Assembly (NCBI GenBank): GCA_963383645.1
Contig: OY726560.1
Coordinates: forward strand, 155,596,488-155,660,487
Origin: Muscardinus avellanarius
Taxonomy: Eukaryota; Chordata; Mammalia; Rodentia; Gliridae
Reading direction: 5' to 3'
DNA: 64,000 nucleotides
In this document: positions 63,884 to 64,000 of the stretch, piece by piece
How the letters are laid out: every line of letters begins with the position of its first letter
Position numbering within the stretch: the first letter of the stretch is position 1
Program-made: the position numbers and the translations under genes
Notes under the pieces: generated by a model
The model's database searches: none
Told to the model about the DNA's origin: nothing
What the model saw: only the letters and a program-made list of their open reading frames with translations

Positions 63884-64000
63884 GGCGGCATGTTTTGACA
63901 AAGCAATTGATAGCTCCTGTATGGCTTTATCAAATTGGAAAAGATTAGTGATGTCCCTGGAGCATCAGGAAGGAGCTGGGACGACGGCGTCTTCTGCTCC

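Overview
This is nuclear DNA from a placental mammal, most likely a rodent of the squirrel/dormouse clade. The main clue is a swarm of about 85 copies of one SINE, a B1 half (7SL-derived) joined to an ID half (tRNA-derived), the 'B1-dID' architecture known from Sciuromorpha. The commonest squirrel-type ID sequence is scarce, so I lean towards a dormouse or another non-squirrel sciuromorph, but the sequence alone does not settle the species. There are also L1 pieces, one LTR-like element and many CA/TTTA microsatellites. No bacterial or viral genome features are present, and most long open frames are chance or repeat-derived.

Two convergent protein-coding genes occupy the window. On the + strand, positions 1 to about 36200 (possibly 38500) hold the 3' part of ZRANB1 (TRABID), a K29/K33/K63-specific OTU deubiquitinase. 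Eight coding exons (12731-35242) encode residues 272-708: most of the ankyrin-like ubiquitin-binding domain, the OTU catalytic domain with Cys443 and His585, and an acidic C-terminus. The first coding exon, with the three NZF zinc fingers, lies outside the window. On the - strand, positions about 38420 to 62351 hold CTBP2. Eight exons (39588-49350) encode residues 21-445 of the CtBP2 dehydrogenase-like corepressor, with the NAD-binding motif and the R272/E301/H321 triad. A large exon at 60647-62351 encodes the 568-residue A domain of the alternative product RIBEYE, the scaffold of ribbon synapses. The short exon encoding the CtBP2 N-terminus (residues 1-20) was not found and should lie upstream, beyond 64000. 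All splice sites follow GT-AG and the joined exons keep frame, so both genes look intact.

Layout: 1-34913 is AT-rich ZRANB1 intron packed with SINEs (often nested), with a composite L1 at 15960-18795 and an LTR near 24200-24630. 34914-40373 is almost SINE-free and contains both 3' UTRs, end to end. 40374-49350 holds the CtBP2 exons with short GC-rich introns. 49351-60646 is a repeat-poor GC-rich intron with two RFX-like motif sites and an AT-rich candidate regulatory island at 58900-59460. 60647-64000 is the RIBEYE exon and its likely promoter, with four CRX/OTX-type core motifs.

No wholly new gene system is visible. The most interesting signals are a SAM-like segment in the RIBEYE A domain, a candidate frame-breaking exon in ZRANB1, an L1 with tandem 5'UTR monomers, a shortened and apparently young SINE subfamily, a CAG tract against a CTBP2 splice acceptor, and the convergent 3' ends. 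SINE types used below: type 1 has, read on the antisense strand, GGATGGAACCCAGGGGCATT; type 2 has GGTGGAACCCAGGGGCTTTC; type 3 has GTTCCTGGAAGCCC plus an internal deletion.
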